The notes beneath the pieces are model-generated. The model ran no database searches. It was given only the letters and a program-made list of their open reading frames with translations, and was not told the DNA's origin. Below, piece by piece: positions 42,755 to 51,061 of a stretch of DNA of 54,136 nt. A program made the position numbers and the translations under genes. Every line of letters starts with the position of its first letter. Position 1 is the first letter of the stretch. This DNA is from W11650 sp963545585 (GTDB taxonomy: Bacteria > Bacillota > Clostridia > Lachnospirales > Vallitaleaceae), in the NCBI GenBank assembly GCA_963545585.1, contig CAUUKX010000004.1, forward strand, positions 1 to 54,136, read 5' to 3'.

Positions 42755-43447
42755 CTATTCGATTTCCTCAATAAACTGAACGCCTTCGATAATCTGCCAT
42801 GAATGAATAATCTCATCATGACTTCTCTTGACCTCAGAGCGAAGCAAAAGAACAATCGTAGTAATCTCAATATTTTGCCTGCTCCGTTTGATTTGCAAAT
42901 CCAGCACATCATAACGGTTGTTCCGGCTAAAGTCAACCAAATTGCTGATTGGTTGACTGGAATCATATTCTACATATAGCCGGATAATCCGGGAATTCAT
43001 CAACAAATAGTTCTCCAGCGTTTGCAGCCATGAATTAATCAGCAAAACAGCAAAAAAACCAATCACCGCCAATTCATAAAAACCAACGCCAATCGCCAGC
43101 CCAAGGCAGGCCGCTGTCCACAAGCTGGCGGCAGTGGTAATGCCGCTGACCTGATTTTTATTGGAATTGGTAATAATCATACCGCCACCCAAAAATCCGA
43201 TACCGCTGACAACTTGCGCCCCCAGCCGAACCGGATCTGATACCTTTAAGTAGCTAAACACATACATATTGGTGGTCATCACCACCATTGAGCCGAAACA
43301 AACCAGCATAAAAGTACGAAAACCCGCCGGCCGCCGCTTGCGGCCGCGCTCAATGCCCAGCACTCCGCCGATTAGGAGAGCCAGAACTGTTTTAATCAGC
43401 AGCGCCTGCATACTGATTCCACGCAGATTTTCAAAAATAAGATTCAT
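42755..43447 (-). CDS. MgtC/SapB family membrane protein
   Basis: 230 aa. N-terminal membrane domain with the family signature LIGGVLGIERGRKRRPAGFRTFMLVCFGSM and GIGFLGGGMII...VSGITTAASLWTAACLGLAIG, then a C-terminal ACT-like cytoplasmic domain (from about 150). In pathogens MgtC affects Mg2+ adaptation and ATP synthase activity; its job in commensal clostridia is unclear. GAGGAAATATT precedes the ATG. The leader carries a perfect 17-bp inverted repeat. Confidence 0.93.
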   Translation of the reverse strand: MNLIFENLRGISMQALLIKTVLALLIGGVLGIERGRKRRPAGFRTFMLVCFGSMVVMTTNMYVFSYLKVSDPVRLGAQVVSGIGFLGGGMIITNSNKNQVSGITTAASLWTAACLGLAIGVGFYELAVIGFFAVLLINSWLQTLENYLLMNSRIIRLYVEYDSSQPISNLVDFSRNNRYDVLDLQIKRSRQNIEITTIVLLLRSEVKRSHDEIIHSWQIIEGVQFIEEIE

Positions 43448-43480
43448 AATATTTCCTCATGTCCCCAGCAAATCAAATGC

Positions 43481-43517
43481 CTGTATTTCCGGTAAGCGTT
43501 GCTTACCGGAAATACAG
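43481..43517 (-). promoter_or_regulatory. Perfect inverted repeat in the mgtC leader
   Basis: CTGTATTTCCGGTAAGC (43481-43497) and its exact complement (43501-43517), spaced by 3 nt. It ends 34 bp before the mgtC start codon. No T-run follows, so it is not an ordinary terminator; it may be a regulatory hairpin, an RNA-cleavage site or a protein-binding palindrome. Confidence 0.65.
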
Positions 43518-43544
43518 TCGCTTGATTTGGCTTTCATAACAAAA

Positions 43545-43566
43545 GCAGCTTCTGGGGAGAAGCTGC
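43545..43566 (-). terminator. Terminator after tRNA-Arg
   Basis: Perfect 9-bp stem GCAGCTTCT / AGAAGCTGC with a GGGG loop (plus-strand sense), followed on the minus strand by TTTTGTTATG. It begins 11 bp after the tRNA 3' end. Confidence 0.78.
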
Positions 43567-43577
43567 GGAGAAACAAA

Positions 43578-43651
43578 CGTTCCCGATGCGATTCGAACGC
43601 ACGGCCTTTCGCTCCGGAGGCGAACGCTCTATCCAGCTGAGCTACGGGAAC
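43578..43651 (-). tRNA. tRNA-Arg (anticodon CCG)
   Basis: 74 nt reading GTTCCCGTAGCTCAGCTGGA at the 5' end; acceptor stem GTTCCCG / CGGGAAC with discriminator G, D arm GCTCAGCTGGATAGAGC, anticodon stem TTCGC / GCGAA around loop CTCCGGA, T arm with GTTCGAATC. The anticodon CCG reads the codon CGG. CCA is not encoded. Confidence 0.96.
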
Positions 43652-43716
43652 CTATTTATTTTTTACCTGCCCTGAGCTTTTAATAATTTTAATTAGCACA
43701 ACCGCAAGCAAGGACT

Positions 43717-43745
43717 ATTATAATACAAAATCATCGATTTGAAAA
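43717..43745 (-). promoter_or_regulatory. Candidate promoter of tRNA-Arg
   Basis: TTTTCA (43740-43745), 17-bp spacer, TATAAT (43717-43722) on the minus strand, about 60 bp before the tRNA. The -10 is perfect and the -35 poor. Confidence 0.4.
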
Positions 43746-43854
43746 GGATTTTTTTCATTTTTTTTGATTATTTTTGAATTTTCTTTTGAAGATGGGCTAA
43801 AAGCCTTGATAAATAAGACGTCCAAGAAATAATATACTCAAAGTCATTTTTTAT

Positions 43855-43883
43855 TTGACGAATTACGTTATCTGGTATATAAT
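43855..43883 (+). promoter_or_regulatory. Sigma-A promoter of the DUF1836-hemolysin III operon
   Basis: TTGACG (43855-43860), spacer of exactly 17 bp, TATAAT (43878-43883), about 40 bp before the start codon. One of the best promoter matches in the window. Confidence 0.85.
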
Positions 43884-43924
43884 ACTACATAACAAGAAAC
43901 GAAAACCATTTGAAAGGAGAAATA

Positions 43925-44350
43925 ATGAAATTAATGCGTTGGCAGGAAATGCCTGACTTTGAAATATACAGCGATCAGCTTTTAACCATCGTCAATCAAC
44001 AGCTTTCCTTTTTTCCGATTGAAATCACCAATTCCATGATTAATAATTATGTCAAGCAAAAGGTCATGCCTTTGCCGGTCAGAAAAAAGTATCAAAAAGT
44101 TCATATTGCCAGATTGATTGTTTTAAGCCTGCTAAAAACCGCTTACTCAATCGAAGAAATCAGTAACTATTTTAAACGCTATCCGGCCGAAAGCGATTAT
44201 GATTGGTTTTGTGATACCTTTGAACAGCTATGGAACAACGATTCCCTGATGCCGGCTTCGCCCGGCGATGTTACCGAGCTGCTCCTTGCCACTGTCTGCA
44301 GTAAGCAAAGAGCACTCCGCCTTCTGTCCGAGAAAGGAAATATTCAATGA
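43925..44350 (+). CDS. DUF1836 family protein
   Basis: 141 aa from the ATG at 43925 (GAAAGGAGAAATA upstream). The family core is visible: LSFFPIEITNSMINNYVKQKVMPLPVRKKYQKVHIARLIVLSLLKTAYSIEEIS. The ITNSMINNYVKQ region resembles the DNA-recognition part of MerR-type proteins, so a regulatory role is plausible, but no function is established for the family that I know of. The stop overlaps the next start (ATGA). Confidence 0.88.
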   Translation: MKLMRWQEMPDFEIYSDQLLTIVNQQLSFFPIEITNSMINNYVKQKVMPLPVRKKYQKVHIARLIVLSLLKTAYSIEEISNYFKRYPAESDYDWFCDTFEQLWNNDSLMPASPGDVTELLLATVCSKQRALRLLSEKGNIQ

Positions 44351-44973
44351 AACACTTATCTACCCCGGAAAAATTAAACACCATCTCTCATTTAATTGGC
44401 GCTATTATCGGCATTTTATTTCTTTGCCTGCTCTTGATTTTTAAAGGCAATACCGCCGCCGCCATTGTCGGTTACAGTATTTACGGTGCCTGCTTTATTT
44501 TTCTTTTTTCGATGAGTACAGTTTATCATCGGGTAACGCTCCCTGCTCTGAAAAAGTTTTTTCGGGCATTTGACCATATTTCGATTTATTTATTTATTGC
44601 TGGTACTTACACACCCATCATTATTTTAGGCCTGAAAAGCTCCCTGCGCTGGCTGTTTTTAGGTCTGATCTGGACGGTTGCTCTGGCCGGCACGGTATTT
44701 AAGATAATTTCCTACGGCAAATACAATAAATATAAGATTTTTTCCGTCATTTTATACCTGCTGATGGGCTGGCTGTCCATCCTGATTATCGCCCCGCTTT
44801 ATAAAAATACCTCGCTGGCCTTTATTCTCTGGTTGGCTTTGGGCGGCATTGTTTACAGCGCCGGAACTTATTTTTACAAGGATACCAAACATAAATATTC
44901 GCATTTTGTCTGGCATATCTTTGTTTTAATTGCAGCAGTTTTTCACTTTATTGCTATCTTTATTTTACAATAG
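44347..44973 (+). CDS. Hemolysin III family (PAQR-like) membrane protein
   Basis: 208 aa, seven helices. Metal-site residues of the PAQR/HlyIII family are recognisable: STVYHR (Ser/His) in the second helix region, FDHISIYLFIAGTYTP, and the C-terminal HFVWHIFVLIAAVFHFIAIF with paired histidines. Role in most bacteria is unproven despite the name. Translationally coupled to the DUF1836 gene. Confidence 0.93.
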   Translation: MKHLSTPEKLNTISHLIGAIIGILFLCLLLIFKGNTAAAIVGYSIYGACFIFLFSMSTVYHRVTLPALKKFFRAFDHISIYLFIAGTYTPIIILGLKSSLRWLFLGLIWTVALAGTVFKIISYGKYNKYKIFSVILYLLMGWLSILIIAPLYKNTSLAFILWLALGGIVYSAGTYFYKDTKHKYSHFVWHIFVLIAAVFHFIAIFILQ

Positions 44974-45070
44974 CCTAAGGAATGATATAAGGGGCAAAAC
45001 ATAAAAATCTGACGGTAAATATTTCAGTCATATCAAATAGAAATCCGTTATTAAATCCAGAAATCAAAAT

Positions 45071-45114
45071 ACCGCTTTTCTCTTGGCGAAGAGCCGCACC
45101 GGGAGAAAAGCGGT
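45071..45114. terminator. Bidirectional terminator between convergent genes
   Basis: ACCGCTTTTCTC / GAGAAAAGCGGT stem, 12 bp, with a loop that holds a small GGC-rich hairpin. AAAATTTTAG follows on the plus strand and ATTTTGATTT on the minus strand. It serves the hemolysin III gene and the P-type ATPase gene. Confidence 0.82.
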
Positions 45115-45131
45115 AAAATTTTAGTTATCAT

Positions 45132-47789
45132 CTACTCAACTCTAAAAATCAATTTCCCCAACTCAGCAGTAATCATCGGCACAACCGCCAAAACTGCCGC
45201 GTACAGGAACTGAACGCCAGATAACGGCACACATTTAAAAATCAGATTTAAGCCCGGCACATACAGCACCACCAGCAGCAGAGCAATCCCCAAAAGTGCC
45301 GACAAATTTAAGTAGCGGTTGCCTAGCACGGCCATCTGCCACAGGTTTTGCTTTTCTGAACGTGCACTGTACGCCCGCAGCATTTCTCCTAAAATCAAAG
45401 TAGTAAAACAAAAAGTTCCCGCTAACTCACTGCCGCCCAAATACATGCCCAGCCGGTAGCTGAATAAGGTAGCCGCAGCCAGACCAATTGACTGGATAAC
45501 CAGCGCCTTAGTCATAGCTTTATCCAGTAAGGCTGCGTCCTTTGACCGCGGCCTTTCCTGCATAATCCCCGCTTCGCCTTTTTCCAGACCGAGTGCAAAC
45601 GCCGGAAAAGAATCGGTCAGCAAGTTAATCCACAAAATTTGCGTAGCCGATAACGGCGTGCCCCAATTCAGGAGCATGGCCACAAAAATAATCAAAATCT
45701 CGCCGATATTACAGGACAGCAGAAAGTTGACCAGCTTACGGATATTGCTGTAAATAATCCGGCCTTCTTCCACCGCCGCCACGATACTGGCAAAGTTGTC
45801 ATCGGTTAAAATCATATTGGCTGCTTCTTTGCTGACATCCGTGCCGGTAATCCCCATAGCAATACCAATATCGGCTTTTTTCAAGGCTGGTGCGTCATTA
45901 ACGCCGTCGCCGGTCATCGCTGCCACTAAACCATTCGCCTGAATGGCCTCGACAATCCTGACCTTATGTTCCGGCGATACCCGGGCAAAAACATTGATCC
46001 GCATAACGGTATCTTTTAACTCTTCGTCCGTTAAATCATTGATTTTTGCTCCCTCCAGCGCCTGCTCCTCACGCTCGATGATCCCCAGCTCCTTGCCGAT
46101 GGCCGCAGCCGTGATCAAGTGATCGCCAGTAATCATGACCGCCCGGATACCGGCCTCCTTAGCTACCGCTACCGCTGCTTTTGCTTCTTCCCGCGGCGGG
46201 TCAATCATGCCGCTTAAACCGACAAAAATCAAATCCTCTTCATTTTCTTCCGGTACAGCATCCGCCGCTACCTCACGGTAAGCATAGCCCAAAACCCGAA
46301 GTGCGGTTTGGGCGTAAGCGGTATTTTGCGCTAAAATAGCTTCTTTTTGCCTATCGCTGAAAGGCTGAATCCCATCAACGCTTTCAATTTGCGAAGCCCG
46401 GGCAAGCAGCTGATCCGGTGCACCCTTAGTTAGCAAATAAGTCTTGCCATCAATCCGGTGCATGGTCGACATCAGCTTGCGCTCCGAATCAAAGGGGAAC
46501 TCGCCAATCCGCGGATAACTTTTATTTAAGGCCACGGCCGGAAAACCGGCCTTATTTGCCAATGTAATCAATGCTCCCTCGGTCGGGTCACCAATCACAT
46601 CATCGTTTTCGATTTTGGCATCATTACACAAACCGGCCACCCGGAACAGCCAGCGCAAAGCGGGATTGTTACTGACGGCCGCTTTTTGTCCGTCCGCCGT
46701 TACAATCTCGCCATTGGCCGAATAGCCGCTGCCGGTTACGCTGAAAATAGTCTGTCCGTCAAATAAACTGACGACAGTCATTTTATTTTGAGTTAAAGTA
46801 CCTGTCTTATCCGAACATATTACCGCCGTCGAACCAAGAGTTTCCGCTGCGCTTAACTGCTTCATGATGGCATTGCGCTTGACCATTCGGGTCATACCCA
46901 TCGCCAGAACAACCGTTACTACCGCCGGCAGACCCTCCGGAATGGCCGCCACCGCCAAAGCAACCGCCGTCATAAAAATCTCCAGCGGCGCTGTCTTTTG
47001 CAGCAGTCCCAAAACAAAAATAATAGCCGCAATCGCCAGACAAATAATACCCATTCCCTTGCCAAAATTAGCCAGACTTTTCTGCAAGGGCGTCTTTTCT
47101 TCTTCCGACTGATTTAACATTTTAGCAATATGGCCGATTTCTGTATTCATACCGGTACTAACCACCACTGCCTGACCCCGGCCATAGGTAACAATGGTAC
47201 TCATATAAGCCATGTTAAAACGGTCGCCCAAAGGTGCTTCTTCACTGATGGCCTGTCCGCAGCTTTTTTCCGCCGGAACGGATTCGCCGGTCAAAGCCGA
47301 CTCGTCAATTTTTAAATTGATGCTCTCCAGCAAATAGACATCAGCCGGCACATAATCACCGGTTTCCAAAAGCACGATATCACCCGGCACAAGTTCCTCC
47401 GAGGCCACTTCCATATTTCGGCCAGCCCGAATCACCTTTGCCCGGGGGGAAGACATTTGCCGGAGCGCAGCCAAAGCCTGCCCAGCTTTGTTTTCCTGGT
47501 AAGTGCCAAGGGCAGCGTTTAAGACAACAATTGCCATAATAATAACGCCTTCCAGCCATTCACCCAAAACGACCGATAAAACGGCAGCAATCAGCAAAAT
47601 AAGAATCATCACATCCTTAAACTGCTCCAGCAAAATCTGCCAAATACTTTTCCCAGCTTTTTCTTCCAGCCTATTCTCACCGTATTTGGCCAGCCTATCT
47701 TTGACCGCCGCCTCCGTCAGTCCATTCTCCTGATCGGCTGACAACTCGGCTAAAACTTCCTGTTCTGTTTTGGTATACGCATTTTTCAA
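45132..47789 (-). CDS. P-type ATPase, calcium-transporting type (P2A)
   Basis: 885 aa, ten helices. Actuator motif TGES (167-170), phosphorylation site DKTGTLT (Asp327), Ca2+-site helix PEGLP (284-288), hinge GDGVNDAPALKKADIGIAMG, and C-terminal helix six with LLTDSFPAFALGLEK-like NLLTDSFPA. The N-terminus (LSADQENGLTEAAVKDRLAKYGENRLEE) is the usual cation-ATPase domain. Start appears to be TTG at 47789, with AGAGAGG nine bases before it; no in-frame ATG occurs until residue 61. Likely Ca2+ export. Confidence 0.94.
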   Translation of the reverse strand: MKNAYTKTEQEVLAELSADQENGLTEAAVKDRLAKYGENRLEEKAGKSIWQILLEQFKDVMILILLIAAVLSVVLGEWLEGVIIMAIVVLNAALGTYQENKAGQALAALRQMSSPRAKVIRAGRNMEVASEELVPGDIVLLETGDYVPADVYLLESINLKIDESALTGESVPAEKSCGQAISEEAPLGDRFNMAYMSTIVTYGRGQAVVVSTGMNTEIGHIAKMLNQSEEEKTPLQKSLANFGKGMGIICLAIAAIIFVLGLLQKTAPLEIFMTAVALAVAAIPEGLPAVVTVVLAMGMTRMVKRNAIMKQLSAAETLGSTAVICSDKTGTLTQNKMTVVSLFDGQTIFSVTGSGYSANGEIVTADGQKAAVSNNPALRWLFRVAGLCNDAKIENDDVIGDPTEGALITLANKAGFPAVALNKSYPRIGEFPFDSERKLMSTMHRIDGKTYLLTKGAPDQLLARASQIESVDGIQPFSDRQKEAILAQNTAYAQTALRVLGYAYREVAADAVPEENEEDLIFVGLSGMIDPPREEAKAAVAVAKEAGIRAVMITGDHLITAAAIGKELGIIEREEQALEGAKINDLTDEELKDTVMRINVFARVSPEHKVRIVEAIQANGLVAAMTGDGVNDAPALKKADIGIAMGITGTDVSKEAANMILTDDNFASIVAAVEEGRIIYSNIRKLVNFLLSCNIGEILIIFVAMLLNWGTPLSATQILWINLLTDSFPAFALGLEKGEAGIMQERPRSKDAALLDKAMTKALVIQSIGLAAATLFSYRLGMYLGGSELAGTFCFTTLILGEMLRAYSARSEKQNLWQMAVLGNRYLNLSALLGIALLLVVLYVPGLNLIFKCVPLSGVQFLYAAVLAVVPMITAELGKLIFRVE

Positions 47790-47810
47790 AGAAATATGCC
47801 TCTCTTTCTG

Positions 47811-49046
47811 TTATTGATACAGTGGATATTTGGCGGTAATCTCTGCCGTCATTTGCTTAGCCTTGGCCTTATTGCTCTCAAAATCGGTCAGTACCAGCCG
47901 GATAATCTCGGCAATCTGATCCATATCGGCTTCTTTTAAGCCGCGAGTGGTTGCTGCCGGTGTCCCCAAACGAATCCCGCTGGTAATAAACGGGCTTTGC
48001 GGGTCAAAAGGAATGGCATTTTTATTACAGGTGATATTGACCTCGTCCAAATGTTTTTCCACTTCCTTACCGGTTTGATTGAAGCTCCGCAAATCCACCA
48101 AAATCAAATGATTGTCCGTGCCGCCGGAAACCATGTTAATCCCGCGGTTTTTCAGGCCATCGGCCAGTGCCTTGGCATTTTTAATAATTTGCTTTTGGTA
48201 TTCTGTAAATTCCGGCTGCATTGCCTCTAAAAAACAAACGGCTTTGGCCGCAATAATATGCATCAGCGGTCCGCCCTGAATACCGGGAAACAACGCTTTA
48301 TCAATCGCTTTGCCATATTTTTCCTTGCATAAAATAAGTCCCCCTCTCGGCCCGCGCAGCGTCTTATGTGTGGTCGTTGTAACCACATCCGCCAGCGGAA
48401 ACGGACTGGGGTGCAGCCCGGCCGCTACCAAGCCGGCAATATGCGCCATATCAACCATCAGGATGGCGCCCACCTCATCAGCAATTTGACGGAACTTTGC
48501 AAAATCAATGATCCGGGCATAGGCACTGGCTCCCGCCAAAATCAGCTTAGGTCTATGCTCGATTGCAATTTGCCGGCACAGCTCATAATCAATATAGCCG
48601 CTTTCATTCACATGATACGGTACGATATGATAATGCCTGCCGGAAAAATTAACCGGACTGCCATGCGTTAAATGTCCGCCATGTGCCAAGTTCATACCCA
48701 TAATCGTGTCGCCGACTTCCAGCAGAGCAAAAAACACCGCCATATTGGCCTGTGCGCCGGAATGAGGCTGAACATTGGCGTACTCCGCACCAAATAGTGT
48801 CTTGGCCCGCTCAATCGCCAGTTCTTCCGCCAAATCGACATACTGGCAACCGCCGTAATAGCGCCTGCCCGGATAGCCCTCGGCGTATTTATTGGTTAAA
48901 TGGCTTCCCATCGCCTGCATTACCGCTTCGGACACAAAGTTTTCCGAGGCAATCAGTTCAATATTATTCTGCTGTCTGGCCAGCTCCAAATCCATCGCCT
49001 GCGCTATTTCCGGATCCGTATTTCGTACTTTTTCCCATGAAATCAT
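47811..49046 (-). CDS. glyA: Serine hydroxymethyltransferase
   Basis: Makes glycine and 5,10-methylene-tetrahydrofolate from serine using pyridoxal phosphate. 411 aa from the ATG at 49046 (GGAGG eight bases upstream; a GTG three codons earlier lies inside that site). PLP-binding region VTTTTHKTLRGPRGG, plus NIELIASENFVSEAVMQAMGSHLTNKYAEGYPG and GCQYVD. Lies 46 bp after aspS, with a repeat-family remnant in the gap. Confidence 0.98.
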   Translation of the reverse strand: MISWEKVRNTDPEIAQAMDLELARQQNNIELIASENFVSEAVMQAMGSHLTNKYAEGYPGRRYYGGCQYVDLAEELAIERAKTLFGAEYANVQPHSGAQANMAVFFALLEVGDTIMGMNLAHGGHLTHGSPVNFSGRHYHIVPYHVNESGYIDYELCRQIAIEHRPKLILAGASAYARIIDFAKFRQIADEVGAILMVDMAHIAGLVAAGLHPSPFPLADVVTTTTHKTLRGPRGGLILCKEKYGKAIDKALFPGIQGGPLMHIIAAKAVCFLEAMQPEFTEYQKQIIKNAKALADGLKNRGINMVSGGTDNHLILVDLRSFNQTGKEVEKHLDEVNITCNKNAIPFDPQSPFITSGIRLGTPAATTRGLKEADMDQIAEIIRLVLTDFESNKAKAKQMTAEITAKYPLYQ

Positions 49047-49070
49047 GTTTTCCACCTCCGCCTGATTAAT

Positions 49071-49083
49071 AACTCAACTTTCC
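49071..49083. repeat. Solo end of the dispersed repeat (13 bp)
   Basis: AACTCAACTTTCC, identical to the consensus tip of the repeat family, in the short gap between aspS and glyA. Too short to prove descent alone, but the position fits the other copies. Confidence 0.45.
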
Positions 49084-49092
49084 GATATTTGA

Positions 49093-50883
49093 TCAGATTG
49101 ACTCCTTGGATATCACCTGAATCCCCAATTCCTTCAATTGCTTTTCCTCAACGATATTCGGTGCGTCCGACATCGGGTCGGATGCGTCTTTGACTTTAGG
49201 AAAGGCAATCACCTCGCGGATGGAATCCGCCTTGGCCATCAGCATAACCATCCGGTCAAGACCATACGCCAGCCCTCCATGCGGCGGCACTCCATACTGG
49301 AAAGCATCCAGCAAAAAGCCGAACCGCTCATAGGCTTCTTCTTTGGTAAAGCCCAGCGCCTCAAACATTTTTTCCTGCAAATCCCGATGATAAATCCGAA
49401 GGCTCCCGCCGCCCAATTCATTGCCGTTCAAACAAATATCATAGGCAACCGCCCGCACTTTACCCGGATCGGTATCCAGCAGCGGAATATCCTCCTCCAT
49501 CGGGGTAGTAAAGGGGTGATGCTTGGCCATAAACCGGTTCTGCTCCTCACTCCATTCCAGCAGCGGAAATTCCGTGACCCAAACAAAATCATACACATTC
49601 TTATCCATATAATTGAGCCGTCTGGCCAGCTCCAGCCGCAGCTCGCCCAGCACGTTAAAGACCACTTCCGGCCGGTCAGCCACCACTAAAATCAAATCGC
49701 CGTTTTCCGCTTCGGTTAATTGCCGGATTTTTTCAATTTCGGCATCAGTTAAAAACTTAGCAAACGATGATTTTATCTCTTCCTTAACCGCCAGATAGGC
49801 CATGCCCTTAGCACCGTGGTATTTACATAGCTCGGTTAAAGCATCAATCTGCTTTCTGGGTAAATCAGCCATGCCCTTGGCGTTAATCGCCCGGACACTG
49901 CCGCCGTTTTTAATGGTATCGGCAAACACCGAAAAGCCGCAGCCGGCAGCTACTTCCGCCAAATCCTTTAATTCCAGACCAAAGCGCATATCCGGCTTAT
50001 CCGAGCCGAACCGCTCCATTGCTTCCTGATAGGTAATCCGCTTAAAAGGAATGGCAATATCCATATCCATTACCTTTTTAAAAATATATTGCAGCAAGCG
50101 CTCATTTAAATCAATGATATCTTCTTGGGTCACAAAGCTCAGTTCCATATCAATCTGGGTAAACTCCGGCTGCCGGTCAGCCCGCAAATCTTCATCCCGG
50201 AAACATTTGGCAATTTGCATATAGCGGTCATAGCCAGACAGCATCAGAAGCTGCTTAAAAATCTGCGGCGACTGCGGCAGTGCATAAAACATTCCCTGAT
50301 TGATCCGGCTGGGCACCAGATAATCTCTGGCTCCCTCGGGCGTGGAACGGGTCAGCATCGGCGTTTCAATCTCCAAAAAGCCTTCCCTGTCTAAAAACTC
50401 ACGAGCAGCCGTTGTAACCTTATGCCGCAGGAACAAGTTTTTTTGCAGCACCGGCCGGCGCAAATCCAAATAACGATATTTTAAACGCAAATCTTCTTTG
50501 GCATTGACCTCGTTTTCAATATGAAACGGCGGTGTCTCCGCCTGATTTAAAATCCGCAGCGCCGTTGCCTGAATTTCAATTTCACCGGTTTTTAAATTGG
50601 GATTGACCCCGCCGTCACCGCGCCGCTGAACGTTACCGCAGACCGCCACGACAAACTCCGCCCGCAGCTTTTCGCCCTTGGCAAAGTCCGCCGCTCCCAA
50701 GACAGTTTCATCTAAAAACACCTGAATTAAGCCGCTGCGATCCCGAATATCCAAAAAAATAACACTGCCCAAGTTCCGGCGCTTCTGCACCCAACCCATG
50801 ACCGTTACCTTTTGACCGGCATTTTGTAGGCTCAAATCTGCCGCATAATGCGTCCTTTTCATGCCTGCCATTGATTCATTCAT
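49093..50883 (-). CDS. aspS: Aspartyl-tRNA synthetase
   Basis: 596 aa, the bacterial form. N-terminal anticodon-binding OB fold (GWVQKRRNLGSVIFLDIRDRSGLIQV), class II motif 2 (FRDEDLRADRQPEFTQIDME), the GAD insertion (about 295-405), and motif 3 (GLAYGLDRMVMLMAKADSIREVIAFPK). Whether it is discriminating or also charges tRNA-Asn cannot be told here. AGGAACAGGGA precedes the ATG. Confidence 0.98.
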   Translation of the reverse strand: MNESMAGMKRTHYAADLSLQNAGQKVTVMGWVQKRRNLGSVIFLDIRDRSGLIQVFLDETVLGAADFAKGEKLRAEFVVAVCGNVQRRGDGGVNPNLKTGEIEIQATALRILNQAETPPFHIENEVNAKEDLRLKYRYLDLRRPVLQKNLFLRHKVTTAAREFLDREGFLEIETPMLTRSTPEGARDYLVPSRINQGMFYALPQSPQIFKQLLMLSGYDRYMQIAKCFRDEDLRADRQPEFTQIDMELSFVTQEDIIDLNERLLQYIFKKVMDMDIAIPFKRITYQEAMERFGSDKPDMRFGLELKDLAEVAAGCGFSVFADTIKNGGSVRAINAKGMADLPRKQIDALTELCKYHGAKGMAYLAVKEEIKSSFAKFLTDAEIEKIRQLTEAENGDLILVVADRPEVVFNVLGELRLELARRLNYMDKNVYDFVWVTEFPLLEWSEEQNRFMAKHHPFTTPMEEDIPLLDTDPGKVRAVAYDICLNGNELGGGSLRIYHRDLQEKMFEALGFTKEEAYERFGFLLDAFQYGVPPHGGLAYGLDRMVMLMAKADSIREVIAFPKVKDASDPMSDAPNIVEEKQLKELGIQVISKESI

Positions 50884-50974
50884 TCCCTGTTCCTCGCTTT
50901 CTGTATATAAACTATCAACGCCCTCTTGCTATACGGGCATGTCTTAATTATCCTCTTAATTTTCTCCTAATCAA

Positions 50975-51034
50975 AAACTTCGCTTTCTGCCTGGGTGCAG
51001 TCTGCCTAAAAATGACAACATGAACCGTTGAGTT
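50975..51034. repeat. Degenerate copy of the dispersed repeat
   Basis: AAACTTCGCTTTCTGCCTGG, then GTGCAGTCTGCCTAAAAATG and ACAACATGAACCGTTGAGTT: weakened B module, A-module remnant (CCTAAAAA..GAC..ACATG) and a TTGAGTT tip. Layout is the same as the B-A copy at 27163-27272. Lies in the hisS-aspS gap (178 bp), where nothing else was recognised. Confidence 0.6.
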
Positions 51035-51061
51035 ACTCCCTTAAAGCTCCAACTTTCGCTG

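Noticed and set aside
43448..43577. Integrative-element attachment site at tRNA-Arg
   Set aside because: No integrase nearby and no direct repeat of the tRNA 3' end was found in the flanks; the hairpins there are explained by a terminator and the mgtC leader.
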